Source: Campylobacteraceae bacterium
GTDB taxonomy: Bacteria; Campylobacterota; Campylobacteria; Campylobacterales; Sulfurovaceae
DNA: 33,254 bases
NCBI GenBank assembly: GCA_027024155.1
Contig: JALVTE010000071.1
Span: 1 to 33,254 of the forward strand
Direction: 5' to 3'
Below, piece by piece: positions 1 through 8,382 of this stretch. The translations under genes and the position numbers were made by a program. The notes under the pieces are model-generated. The model saw only the letters and a program-made list of their open reading frames with translations, had not been told where the DNA came from and did no database searches. How positions within the stretch are numbered: position 1 is the stretch's first letter; each line of letters opens with the position of its first letter.

Positions 1-2
1 GT

Positions 3-71
3 AAAAAATCATTTCAAACCAAAGAGGCATCTCTAAAAACTATGAATCTTGCACAAAAATTACAAAATTGA
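3..71 (+). CDS. C-terminal end of an unidentified upstream gene (partial)
   Basis: The only frame open from the left edge that ends in a convincing stop reads about 22 codons to TGA at 69-71, ending in the residues LAQKLQN. The lysine/glutamine-rich, probably helical tail is too short to assign to a family. The other two forward frames stop earlier, at or within 36 bases of the edge. It is called as a gene end only because it is open from the edge and on the same strand as the next gene, so it could be chance. Confidence 0.35.
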   Translation, partial: KKSFQTKEASLKTMNLAQKLQN

Positions 72-209
72 ATATAAAGGAACTTAAAAATATGTAAAAT
101 ATAACTTTATAGCCAAACTTGGTGCTTCTGGATTCAAAAAAAGATGAGTCTTTTCTGACTTTTGGTGTGTGAGGTGTGTTATGGAATTATTTGGGAAAAT
201 TGAGTCGAT

Positions 210-238
210 TTGCTTTAAATATTATTTTATTGTACAAT
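210..238 (+). promoter_or_regulatory. Candidate sigma70-type promoter for the small duplicated protein
   Basis: TTGCTT at 210-215, a 17-base spacer, and TACAAT at 233-238. Transcription would start around 245, leaving a leader of only about 12 bases before the ATG at 257. That is short, so the assignment is weak. Confidence 0.25.
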
Positions 239-256
239 AATAAAAAAGGAGCAAAA

Positions 257-628
257 ATGGAAAATAAAAAAGAGAATATACTCTCAATGTTAGGCATTAA
301 TATAGCTAATGAAAAAATTGATATAGATTTAAATAAGACAAAAAGCTTTTTTGAGAGTTTGCAAGATACTTTAGAGAAAAAGAGTGAAGATTTAAGCAAA
401 AGCATTAAAGAAGGAAAAGTAGACTTGCAAGATAGCGTTGGCATAAAAGTAGATGATGAACATATTTCACTAGATTTAAAAAAGACAAAAAGCTTTTTTG
501 AAAATTTAACAAATAAAGTTGAGGGGTTCGTAAAAGATTTAGACTCTACTTTTAGCGAATTTAAAGATAATAAAAATAGCAAAGATAATGATAATAAACC
601 AAAGCTTGAAGAGAGTACTAAGAGTTAA
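257..628 (+). CDS. Small internally duplicated protein of unknown function
   Basis: Encodes 123 aa, charged and mostly helical by composition, with no signal peptide or membrane segment, so probably cytoplasmic. It contains two copies of a roughly 37-residue unit (about residues 13-49 and 62-98, period 49). Both have a Gly-Ile start, a short beta-like stretch (IDIDL / ISLDL) and the shared block KTKSFFE. The tail is Lys/Asp/Asn-rich and looks disordered. I chose the ATG at 257 because AAGGAG sits at 246-251. The frame stays open up to a GTG at 176, but that extension has no ribosome site. It overlaps the 3' end of the convergent radical SAM gene by 11 bases. I do not recognise the family. Confidence 0.7.
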   Translation: MENKKENILSMLGINIANEKIDIDLNKTKSFFESLQDTLEKKSEDLSKSIKEGKVDLQDSVGIKVDDEHISLDLKKTKSFFENLTNKVEGFVKDLDSTFSEFKDNKNSKDNDNKPKLEESTKS

Positions 629-1475
629 ACCTATCTTTATAAGAGCACTTTAAGCACATCTCTTCGTTGCAGATATTTTGAGCAAACCCCTCTTTTATGC
701 TTTTTGCTCGTTTGCCATTTAATATATCAAAGAGGCTCTGCTTCGTTAAATTACCAAGCTTCATAACAGCTTCGCTATCTAAACAGCAGGGCACTACATC
801 GCCATTTGCCAAAATGCCAATATGCGAACTTAAGCCTTGGCAAGTTCCATGCCCATAGATAGGGTTAGCTAGAGAGGGCCATTGAAAATAGGTGTCGAAA
901 TGTAGTAGAGTTTTATATGCTAAGCGAACACTCTCTTTTGGATTTTTATACTCTATTTTTACCCCAAAGCTCTCTTCTAACTTTGTAAAAACCTCTTGAT
1001 TGTAGCTATCTTCGCTTAATTTACTATCTAAATTCCACATACGCAAATTTATAAAAATCTCTTTTGCCTCTTTTTCTTTTGCTTTGCAGAGTGTTATAAT
1101 TGGTTCGATATATTGCTCGAAAGTTATACTACTGTCATTTTTATTAAATGCATTTAGCGAAATATTTATCTGTTTAACACAGGGGTGAAAAAGTGTAGAA
1201 TTTAGCTGCTTTTTCATATAGTAGCCAGATGTGGTCAGTAGTGCTTTTAATCCATATTTATCAATAATATCCAAATACTCATTTAAATTTGGCAAGGTAA
1301 ATGGGTCGCCAACGACATGGCAGGCTATCTCTTTAGTATAATTTTTAGCTTGTTTAATAATAGATTCAAAAAAATCTAAACTCATAGTTTTATTTGGTAA
1401 GTTTTTAGTTGGGCAAAACGAACACTTAAGCCCACAAACATTAGTAAGTTCTATATATATTCTATAAAATTTCAT
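618..1475 (-). CDS. Radical SAM/SPASM domain protein
   Basis: Encodes 285 aa. Near the N-terminus ELTNVCGLKCSFC carries the CxxxCxxC motif that binds the SAM-cleaving 4Fe-4S cluster. HVVGDPF probably corresponds to the usual G-E/D-P motif after the second strand of the partial TIM barrel. The C-terminal quarter is Cys-rich (GTC, then VPCCLD, then CNEEMCLKC), the pattern of a SPASM extension that binds auxiliary clusters. The family includes peptide-modifying and anaerobic sulfatase-maturating enzymes, but no precursor peptide is seen nearby, so the substrate is unknown. The start at 1475 begins MKFYRIYIELT, as in relatives, although no clear ribosome site precedes it. It is convergent with the small gene at its 3' end. 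Confidence 0.85.
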   Translation of the reverse strand: MKFYRIYIELTNVCGLKCSFCPTKNLPNKTMSLDFFESIIKQAKNYTKEIACHVVGDPFTLPNLNEYLDIIDKYGLKALLTTSGYYMKKQLNSTLFHPCVKQINISLNAFNKNDSSITFEQYIEPIITLCKAKEKEAKEIFINLRMWNLDSKLSEDSYNQEVFTKLEESFGVKIEYKNPKESVRLAYKTLLHFDTYFQWPSLANPIYGHGTCQGLSSHIGILANGDVVPCCLDSEAVMKLGNLTKQSLFDILNGKRAKSIKEGFAQNICNEEMCLKCSYKDRFNS

Positions 1476-1548
1476 AGTGCAATTATATCATCTATTATAT
1501 TAGTTGTTCACTAAAACCCATAAAATGAGATTAAAAGTATAAATAGTG

Positions 1549-1575
1549 TATAATTAATTAGTAAATTAGGGGGAG
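1549..1575 (+). promoter_or_regulatory. Candidate -10 box and strong ribosome site for the large lipoprotein
   Basis: TATAAT at 1549-1554 lies in AT-rich DNA without a good -35 box, as is common in Campylobacterota. A strong Shine-Dalgarno run AGGGGGAG at 1568-1575 lies ten bases before the ATG at 1586. The -10 to ribosome-site distance implies a very short leader, so the real promoter could lie further upstream. Confidence 0.35.
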
Positions 1576-1585
1576 TATATTAAAT

Positions 1586-4500
1586 ATGGAAATAAAAAAG
1601 TCTATAATCGTTGCAACAGTTTTATTAACACTTGCGGGGTGTAACTCTAGCAATACGAGTTCTAAAAAAGAAAATATTAATGTACCGACAGCAAGCCATG
1701 GGTACTATTTAGATAGTGCTGTTGTGGGGGCAAATTATATATGTGGGAATATTAATAGCAAAACAGATAGTAGTGGAGAATTTAAATTTTACAAAGGTGA
1801 CTCTTGTAAATTTTTTATTGATAATGTAGAGTTAAGAGAGGTAGAGTCTAGCAAATTATATAATGGCGTTAAAATTTATGAAGACAACTTACCAGTAGCA
1901 AGAATTTTGCAAACATTAGACAAAGATGGAAATCCAGATAAAAATGGTATTGAACTTGCATCTGATAGTGCTAAATGTGTCAAAGAGACTTTTAAGAGTA
2001 AATCTATTCAAAATGAGGTAACCGATGAAGATATAGATAAATTATACAACTGCTTAAAAACAGATAAAAGTTATAAAGGCAAGGCTGTAACTTTGAGTGA
2101 AGCCAAAGCCCATATCGAAAGAACCAAAGGAAGTAACGATACAACTCCTCCAATAATTAGCTTAAATGGGGCAAACCCTTTAATTTTAGAAGCAGGTAAA
2201 AACTTTACAGACCCAGGAGCAACCGCAAGAGATGATAGAGATGGCAGTGTAACTGTTACAATAAGTGAAGATGTAAATACATCTAAAGTTGGAGAGTATA
2301 CTATAACTTACAGTGCAAAAGATAGTGCTGGTAATAAAGCAAATACAATAAGAGTTGTAAAAGTGGTAGATACAACTCCTCCAACAATAAGCCTAAAAGG
2401 CGATAATCCTATGATTTTAACAGAAGGTAGTTCTTTTAACGACCCAGGAGTTAATACAAGTGATAATGCAAATGGTGAGATTAAAGTTACAACAAGTGGT
2501 AGTGTAGATACAAATAAAGTTGGAGAGTACAGTTTAATTTATATAGCTACAGATAATTCTGGAAATAAAGCTAAGGTAACAAGAGTTGTTAAAGTTATAG
2601 CCGAGAAAAAGAGTGATACTATTAATTTAAAATCCCAGCAAGAGTATCAAGATAAACTAGAGTTTTCTCAGGATGGAAACTATAGTTTAGAAAATGCTCC
2701 AAAAGGAATGGCTATATACCCAAATGGCACAGTTGCATGGACACCGACAAATGACCAAGCGGGCGACTATACAGTTACAGTTAATTTGAAAAATGGCGAT
2801 AGCGTAATAGAGAGCAAAGATTTAGATTTTCATGTAACTAATGCCAATAAAGCGTATGATGGAGTTTTTGTAGATTTAAGTGGAAAGAGTAGTGGAGATG
2901 GTAGCCCACAAAACCCATATGGTACCTATTCGGATGCTTGTGATAATTTAAATGGTAAGCATAATATCTACTTAAGAGGTGCGGTCTATAAAAATCCTGG
3001 TTACCATAGCGATTACAATAAAAGTGGAAGATACCCAGCTGTTGGTGAAGAGTGTCAAGGCACGCAAAATAACCCAATAGTTATCCGTCCTTGGGGTAAT
3101 GAGTATGTTAAACTCAAAACTGATGCTCTTTATGGTATTAGAATAAAACCAGGTGCCAAGCATATTACTGTGCAAAATCTTGAAATCGAAGGTGAAGCAA
3201 AGAGTATTACACTTAATGATGCACTAAAGTATTGGTGGTGGGACAATAACGATACCATGCAAAGTAGTGGAATTGTTGCAAGTGGAGATAATATTATTAT
3301 AAAAGATAATGTAATTCATAATATGCCAGGAAGTGGCATAAGTGCAAGTGCCGGTGCATATGCTGATATTGAAAAGAATATCGTTTATAATTGCGATTGG
3401 TGGACGATAGCAGGAAGTAAAGGTATTGGTATTACCTCTGCAAAAGGAAGTGATGCTAATGGCAAGTATAAAAACAAAATTGTTGGCAACCTTATCTTTA
3501 ATATAGAACAAAGAGTTTTCTCTCATGTATGGAAAAAAGGATTTGCAACTCTAAATATTGATGAGGGTGAAGCCTTTTTAATCCAAGAGGGTAAACAGCA
3601 AGATGGCACTACAAGCAGTAGTTACAATGGAAAATATCTGATTCAAAACAATATTATTATGTATAACGGGAAAACAGGTGTTCTTAATTTAGCTAAAGAT
3701 ATAAATTTAACTAACAATAGCTACTATAACAATGGTGGGGCGACTAAGCAGTCTGGTTTTAGAATTAGCCATACAAAACATTTAAATATTACAAATAATG
3801 CAATAGAGTCTAATATTGCTAATACAATTATCTACTCTCGCGACCACTCTAGTAGTGATATTAATTTAACTAACAATTACGCTAAAGGAGAAATTACAAA
3901 AGATGGTAGCACAATTACAGGCATTGAGAGTGTTAGCCAAATTTTTAAAGACCCTGCAAATTTAGATTTCTCTATAGTATCTGATTTACCACAAAATATT
4001 GGAGCAAGTAGCAGTGCTATTAATAATATAAAAAGTAAGTTAGCACTCTATAATATAAAAGTAAACAGAGAACATATGGATATAAATAAGACTGCACAGA
4101 CAAAATATATAGTAGAGCATGCTCCTGGAACAATAGATTGTAGCCATTACGAAGATGCTAATAACCCATATGTGCTTATTACAGATATCAATAGTAGCTA
4201 TCCTCTTGTGAAAGATTATAATATTACTGAATTTAAATTATATATTGATTACAACTATGGCAAGTGTAATGTAAATGATTTTACAATTTCAAAAAGTTCA
4301 GATAATATAGGCGATATAATAGGGAACTTAGGAGAAAAAAATTCACAAGGTAGTAAATTAACTTATACCATAATTGGCGATACTCCATTTATAATTGATG
4401 AAGATGGAAATTTAATTATTAATGACTCTTTGGAAGTAAAAGATTACGAATTTGATGTTAAAATTAGCGATGGAGAGAATGAAACTATTCGTCATATAGT

Positions 4501-7500
4501 TGTTCATTCTACTGTAAATACTCAAAGTTTAAGCGAAGCAAAAGAGAGTTTTTTAAAAAAGGCTAGAGCATTTGATGATAAAAAGAGTGTTGATGATTTA
4601 GTGAATAGTTTTTTAGTATATGCTAATAAAAAGGCACAAAATGATTATGGTTTATATATATCAAAACCTCTTGATAGCGAAGTTTGGCAATTTATAGAAG
4701 ATAATCCAACTATCAAAGAGGGGCTTTACGCTTCGAGATTTCCAATAGACCCATATGTTCTTAGAAATTTAAGTGATTTTTTAGCAAAATGGAAAGAAGA
4801 TGGCAAAAGCGATGAGTTTATTCAAAAGTATAAAAATGTAGCTTTAGGTTTAGCAATAAATGCAAAAGAGCGTGGTATTTTTGAAGAAGCGGTGTTTGGG
4901 GACACAGGTGACCATAGAGTTATTGATTATTTAGATATACCAAAAGTTGATGCTAAAATAAAAAGATGGGTAGAGCATTTAGATTTTAAGAATTTAGGCT
5001 TTAATATCAGCTTATCTAATTTTAGAAATTTAATGGCAACAAAATTAAAACTATCGCGAAGCGAAAAAAACTCTTTGACACTTGGTGCTAGCAAACGATT
5101 AAAACAAGCTATTAAAGATGGTTACTCACCTGAAAATATGAGCTATAAAGAGCGAAAAAAATATAATATTTCGTTTGATGAAATGAATCTTTACAGATTA
5201 GCAAAAGGTTTAAATAGGGCAAATTGTAATGAAGATAGTAACCCTTGCGTAAAGATAAACGAATATATAGATAATGAGAATAATGCAACTATTAATTCAA
5301 GTTATGTTTTAGAACATTTTCAAAAATTAAAAGATAAAATCGGATTAATTAATGCAAGAAGCGATATGAATGATGAGTTAGCTAGCAAGCTTGGTATATT
5401 GCCAAAAGATCAAAGTAGTTATCGTTTAATGCCATTTTATGATTTAGCTAATTGGAAAATTACAAACGACAACATAACAGCAAAAGATTTTGGAGATGAT
5501 GAACCGAATTGGCCACTGTTTAATATCTCTCTATCTAAATTACCTTGGCAAATTTTAGCCCTTGAACAAAATGCACAGAAACAAGAGTGCCAATATGTTA
5601 AGAGCCGTTTCTTTGAAACTGATAAATCAAAGCTGATAGATAGCTATCCACCAAATGCTGTAGATGGTGGTAAAAAAGCAGATAGACGATTTATTCAATA
5701 TACTACCTATACTTGGGATTATGACAAGCCAGAAGTATGGTTTAGAAAAAGCGATTGGACACCGCATAGAAGTATATATAGAGTTCTTCAAGATGGTGGC
5801 GTATGTGGAAGACAATCTACAATGGGACAACATGTAAACGAATGTTTAAACCGCCCAAGTATTGGTGTTGGGCAACCAGGACATAGAGCGTGGGTTGGCG
5901 TATATTTAAATCAAGAAAATCCAGAGCAATTTCAAACAGATATTGGCTATAAAGTAGGTTCAAGAGAGTCTGCAACACCACATAGTAATACAATTTATAA
6001 CCAATACACAAGTAGTATTAGAGCTACAGGATTAGAGAGATTTGCAGGTGTCGTAGCTGGTGTTAGCCCAGCAAGTGTGGGTGAACATAAGTATAACCAA
6101 TCAATGATACTACAACACATTGGTAAAATTTTGGCAGATGAAGGCTCTAACAGTGCAGAGACAGTATTAAAAAAATCTGTAGATTTAGTTCCACAAAATG
6201 TAGATGCTTGGTATCAATTAGCTCTATATTATGCAAAATTAGATAAACCAGAAAAAATTATTGCTCTTGCAAAAGATTATATGCAAAAAAGAGATAGTTT
6301 CTTTATGGAACCAGACAGTAGAAAAGGTGCAGAGAATTTAGAAGTTGTAACAGGAAAAAATATTGCATTTGCAATAAACAGAGCACCAAGTATAAATGAT
6401 GGTAAAGGTGATAATGCCCAATGGGGACTTCAAGCACTTTACGACTACTTAGATAAGTATGAAGCAGAAGATAGATCTATTAGAAGTTATAGAGACATAA
6501 ATAGATATCTCTCAAATTACTACTTAATTAAAGAACAAGATAGTAGCGCCTTTACAAATGAGGTAGAAAAACTATTTAAGAGATTTGTAAACAACACTTC
6601 TAGCGGAAGATACGATGACTATTTCAATGGAGTGAATTTTGAAGATATTAATAAAACAAAACTATTCAACTCGTTGCAAGATATTACTGACTCAGCACAA
6701 ATTAGTGATAAAAAGAGAAACAACATATATGAGAAAATTCTAAAAAGAGATTTAACAAAACCTTTAGCAGAGATAAATGTAAATGATATATGTTTAGATA
6801 ATAATTTAAGCAAATGCCAAAGTGTGCAAGAGTTTACACTAAATGCAAAAGCTATCTATATACTAGCAGACAGTAAAATTGGTGAAGATAAAGAGGTAAA
6901 CCCAACCGATAGGGGCAAAGAGGGCTACTCTACTCTAACAGTCGCGACAACTGATGATTTAGGGCACGATAAAGATATAATTATCAGAATGGCAAAAGTA
7001 GATACAAACGGAAAGTTATTAAAGATAAATGACCCTAGCGAAGTAGGCAGTGATAGTACTAGAGTTATTACTTGGATTAGCCCAGAAGATAACTCTTTAG
7101 ATGATGGCAGAATTTATACTGCCCGACAAAGAGTTATTTTAAAAGTAAAAAAGAGAGTTACAAATAACGAAAAGAAAATGGGTACTGTGGTATTAGATAT
7201 TAACAATTTAATGCAAGGTGTAAGCAGAGTAATAAATAAAACTGAGTTTACTAGCGAGACAATAAAAGAGAATAACAGTTCAATATATTTTGTAACTCTT
7301 AAAGATAACATAGGACCAATAAAAGGTGTATGGTGGAAAAAAGGATACACGACATTAAAGATTCCAGTAGTTGATAATAGTGGCAATAAATATACTATGA
7401 AACTTAGAGCATACAACGATGATGATTATAAAATGAATTCTGGATTAAGTGCAGATTGGGATAATACACTAAGTATAAAATACCTTAGTAAAGATAATCC

Positions 7501-7624
7501 AGATTTAGTAAGTGCTAAAGAGTATAAAACTATTAAACCATTTACAATAGATGCTAAGATGTGGCACAAAGATGATAAGTTAAAGATAAGATACTATTTT
7601 AAAGTAGACTTAACAGTACCATAA
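1586..7624 (+). CDS. Giant modular surface lipoprotein: Ig-like repeats, beta-helix, transglutaminase-like domain
   Basis: Encodes 2012 aa. A lipobox LAGC ends the signal peptide, with lipidated Cys19. Residues about 185-338 hold two Ig-like/DUF5011-type repeats that begin DTTPP and have a period of 77 aa (231 bp in the DNA). A beta-sandwich-like segment follows to about 420. Residues about 423-805 form a right-handed parallel beta-helix, with recurring NNI/DNVI/NLEI turns as in polysaccharide lyases and adhesins. A cadherin-like segment spans about 909-975. The rest is a large, mainly helical part. It contains GGVCGRQS (Cys1407), GQPGHRAW (His1433) and Asp1452, spaced like a transglutaminase-fold Cys-His-Asp triad. 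A TPR-like helix pair follows at about 1519-1572, then a beta-rich C-terminus. It is likely on the outer membrane and may bind or process polysaccharide or protein, but the function is unknown. The stop lies four bases from the mqnA stop. Confidence 0.9.
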   Translation: MEIKKSIIVATVLLTLAGCNSSNTSSKKENINVPTASHGYYLDSAVVGANYICGNINSKTDSSGEFKFYKGDSCKFFIDNVELREVESSKLYNGVKIYEDNLPVARILQTLDKDGNPDKNGIELASDSAKCVKETFKSKSIQNEVTDEDIDKLYNCLKTDKSYKGKAVTLSEAKAHIERTKGSNDTTPPIISLNGANPLILEAGKNFTDPGATARDDRDGSVTVTISEDVNTSKVGEYTITYSAKDSAGNKANTIRVVKVVDTTPPTISLKGDNPMILTEGSSFNDPGVNTSDNANGEIKVTTSGSVDTNKVGEYSLIYIATDNSGNKAKVTRVVKVIAEKKSDTINLKSQQEYQDKLEFSQDGNYSLENAPKGMAIYPNGTVAWTPTNDQAGDYTVTVNLKNGDSVIESKDLDFHVTNANKAYDGVFVDLSGKSSGDGSPQNPYGTYSDACDNLNGKHNIYLRGAVYKNPGYHSDYNKSGRYPAVGEECQGTQNNPIVIRPWGNEYVKLKTDALYGIRIKPGAKHITVQNLEIEGEAKSITLNDALKYWWWDNNDTMQSSGIVASGDNIIIKDNVIHNMPGSGISASAGAYADIEKNIVYNCDWWTIAGSKGIGITSAKGSDANGKYKNKIVGNLIFNIEQRVFSHVWKKGFATLNIDEGEAFLIQEGKQQDGTTSSSYNGKYLIQNNIIMYNGKTGVLNLAKDINLTNNSYYNNGGATKQSGFRISHTKHLNITNNAIESNIANTIIYSRDHSSSDINLTNNYAKGEITKDGSTITGIESVSQIFKDPANLDFSIVSDLPQNIGASSSAINNIKSKLALYNIKVNREHMDINKTAQTKYIVEHAPGTIDCSHYEDANNPYVLITDINSSYPLVKDYNITEFKLYIDYNYGKCNVNDFTISKSSDNIGDIIGNLGEKNSQGSKLTYTIIGDTPFIIDEDGNLIINDSLEVKDYEFDVKISDGENETIRHIVVHSTVNTQSLSEAKESFLKKARAFDDKKSVDDLVNSFLVYANKKAQNDYGLYISKPLDSEVWQFIEDNPTIKEGLYASRFPIDPYVLRNLSDFLAKWKEDGKSDEFIQKYKNVALGLAINAKERGIFEEAVFGDTGDHRVIDYLDIPKVDAKIKRWVEHLDFKNLGFNISLSNFRNLMATKLKLSRSEKNSLTLGASKRLKQAIKDGYSPENMSYKERKKYNISFDEMNLYRLAKGLNRANCNEDSNPCVKINEYIDNENNATINSSYVLEHFQKLKDKIGLINARSDMNDELASKLGILPKDQSSYRLMPFYDLANWKITNDNITAKDFGDDEPNWPLFNISLSKLPWQILALEQNAQKQECQYVKSRFFETDKSKLIDSYPPNAVDGGKKADRRFIQYTTYTWDYDKPEVWFRKSDWTPHRSIYRVLQDGGVCGRQSTMGQHVNECLNRPSIGVGQPGHRAWVGVYLNQENPEQFQTDIGYKVGSRESATPHSNTIYNQYTSSIRATGLERFAGVVAGVSPASVGEHKYNQSMILQHIGKILADEGSNSAETVLKKSVDLVPQNVDAWYQLALYYAKLDKPEKIIALAKDYMQKRDSFFMEPDSRKGAENLEVVTGKNIAFAINRAPSINDGKGDNAQWGLQALYDYLDKYEAEDRSIRSYRDINRYLSNYYLIKEQDSSAFTNEVEKLFKRFVNNTSSGRYDDYFNGVNFEDINKTKLFNSLQDITDSAQISDKKRNNIYEKILKRDLTKPLAEINVNDICLDNNLSKCQSVQEFTLNAKAIYILADSKIGEDKEVNPTDRGKEGYSTLTVATTDDLGHDKDIIIRMAKVDTNGKLLKINDPSEVGSDSTRVITWISPEDNSLDDGRIYTARQRVILKVKKRVTNNEKKMGTVVLDINNLMQGVSRVINKTEFTSETIKENNSSIYFVTLKDNIGPIKGVWWKKGYTTLKIPVVDNSGNKYTMKLRAYNDDDYKMNSGLSADWDNTLSIKYLSKDNPDLVSAKEYKTIKPFTIDAKMWHKDDKLKIRYYFKVDLTVP
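2138..2599 (+). repeat. Tandem 231-bp repeat encoding two Ig-like domains
   Basis: Two adjacent in-frame units start at 2138 and 2369, each opening with GATACAACTCCTCCAA. Each encodes DTTPP...ISL, then a conserved DPG, then VGEY and ending RVVKV. This is the usual DUF5011/Ig-like spacing repeat of bacterial surface proteins and gives an extended stalk. Confidence 0.8.
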
Positions 7625-7628
7625 AGAG

Positions 7629-8291
7629 TTATGATACACTATTTGCTAACTTTAAAAAAAGCTTTAACGCTTTTTTCTCTTTGTAGCCCAAATTGTAGTG
7701 TATAAAATTTAAATACCAAGTTAGCTCTTTAGGGCTAATGCCTTTGGCTTTGGCAGCCTTTTTTAAGTAGTATTGGGGTATTTTAAACTCTTTAGAGCTA
7801 AACTCTTTAGCTAGCTTTTTAACTCGTTTACCATTTTTGTTGTAGCATAATCTTGCAAATACAAATGGTAAATTTTCTCTTTTATGCCACTCTAGTGCAA
7901 GGTCGTAAAAATCTTTACTCTCTCTATTTTTTAAATAGTATTTTAAAGCTTTATCTCCAATAGTTACTTTACCTTTTATCTTTAAAACTTTTGCCAATGC
8001 ATTAGAGGTATCCGATTCACTATCGAAACTCTGCTCTTCATTAAGTACTAAAACACTATAAACAGCACCTTTAGCAAATATTCCAATATCGCTACATTTA
8101 CAATTTTTACTCTTTATACTAGAGATAAAAGCAGCATCTATTTTTCTATTTCTAAACTCTTGATTTATTTTACTAGGTACACTCTTTTTATAATTAATTA
8201 TCTGTTTAAATTGAGAGTTTGATATTCGTTTTTTTAAAAAAATCTGAAATGGCAAAAGATTTAAGTAAGAGATAGAGCCAAAAATTAACAT
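7629..8291 (-). CDS. mqnA: MqnA-like chorismate dehydratase, futalosine menaquinone pathway
   Basis: Encodes 220 aa. The N-terminus MLIFGSISYLNLLPFQ and the following VPSKINQEFRNRKIDAAFIS match the MqnA/MqnD periplasmic-binding-protein fold. Segments TSNALAKVL and LPFVFARLCY fit the Campylobacterota branch of MqnA. MqnA dehydrates chorismate to 3-[(1-carboxyvinyl)oxy]benzoate, the first step of the alternative menaquinone route. The protein is shorter than MqnA of other phyla, as I recall being normal for this group. ATG at 8291 follows a GGGG run in the leader. It is convergent with the giant lipoprotein. It lies 91 bases downstream of the DUF11 locus on the same strand, so read-through is possible, but a function shared with that locus is unlikely. 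Confidence 0.75.
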   Translation of the reverse strand: MLIFGSISYLNLLPFQIFLKKRISNSQFKQIINYKKSVPSKINQEFRNRKIDAAFISSIKSKNCKCSDIGIFAKGAVYSVLVLNEEQSFDSESDTSNALAKVLKIKGKVTIGDKALKYYLKNRESKDFYDLALEWHKRENLPFVFARLCYNKNGKRVKKLAKEFSSKEFKIPQYYLKKAAKAKGISPKELTWYLNFIHYNLGYKEKKALKLFLKLANSVS

Positions 8292-8382
8292 ATAACCCCA
8301 TTTTTTAATAACGATTTTACCATATATGGGTTAAGATATTAATAAAAAAGTATACATAGAGCATAGAGATAATAACTTTTAG

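Noticed and set aside
176..256. N-terminal extension of the small duplicated protein from a GTG at 176
   Set aside because: No ribosome site precedes 176, while AAGGAG lies before the ATG at 257 and the extension has no repeat character.
187..582. Long open frame on the opposite strand of the small duplicated gene
   Set aside because: It is a shadow of the real gene, rich in Ser/Phe/Leu from the antisense of AAA/GAA codons, with no ribosome site or recognisable domain.
7625..7628. Shared terminator between the giant lipoprotein and mqnA
   Set aside because: Only four bases separate the two stops and no stem-loop with a T-tract is visible on either side.
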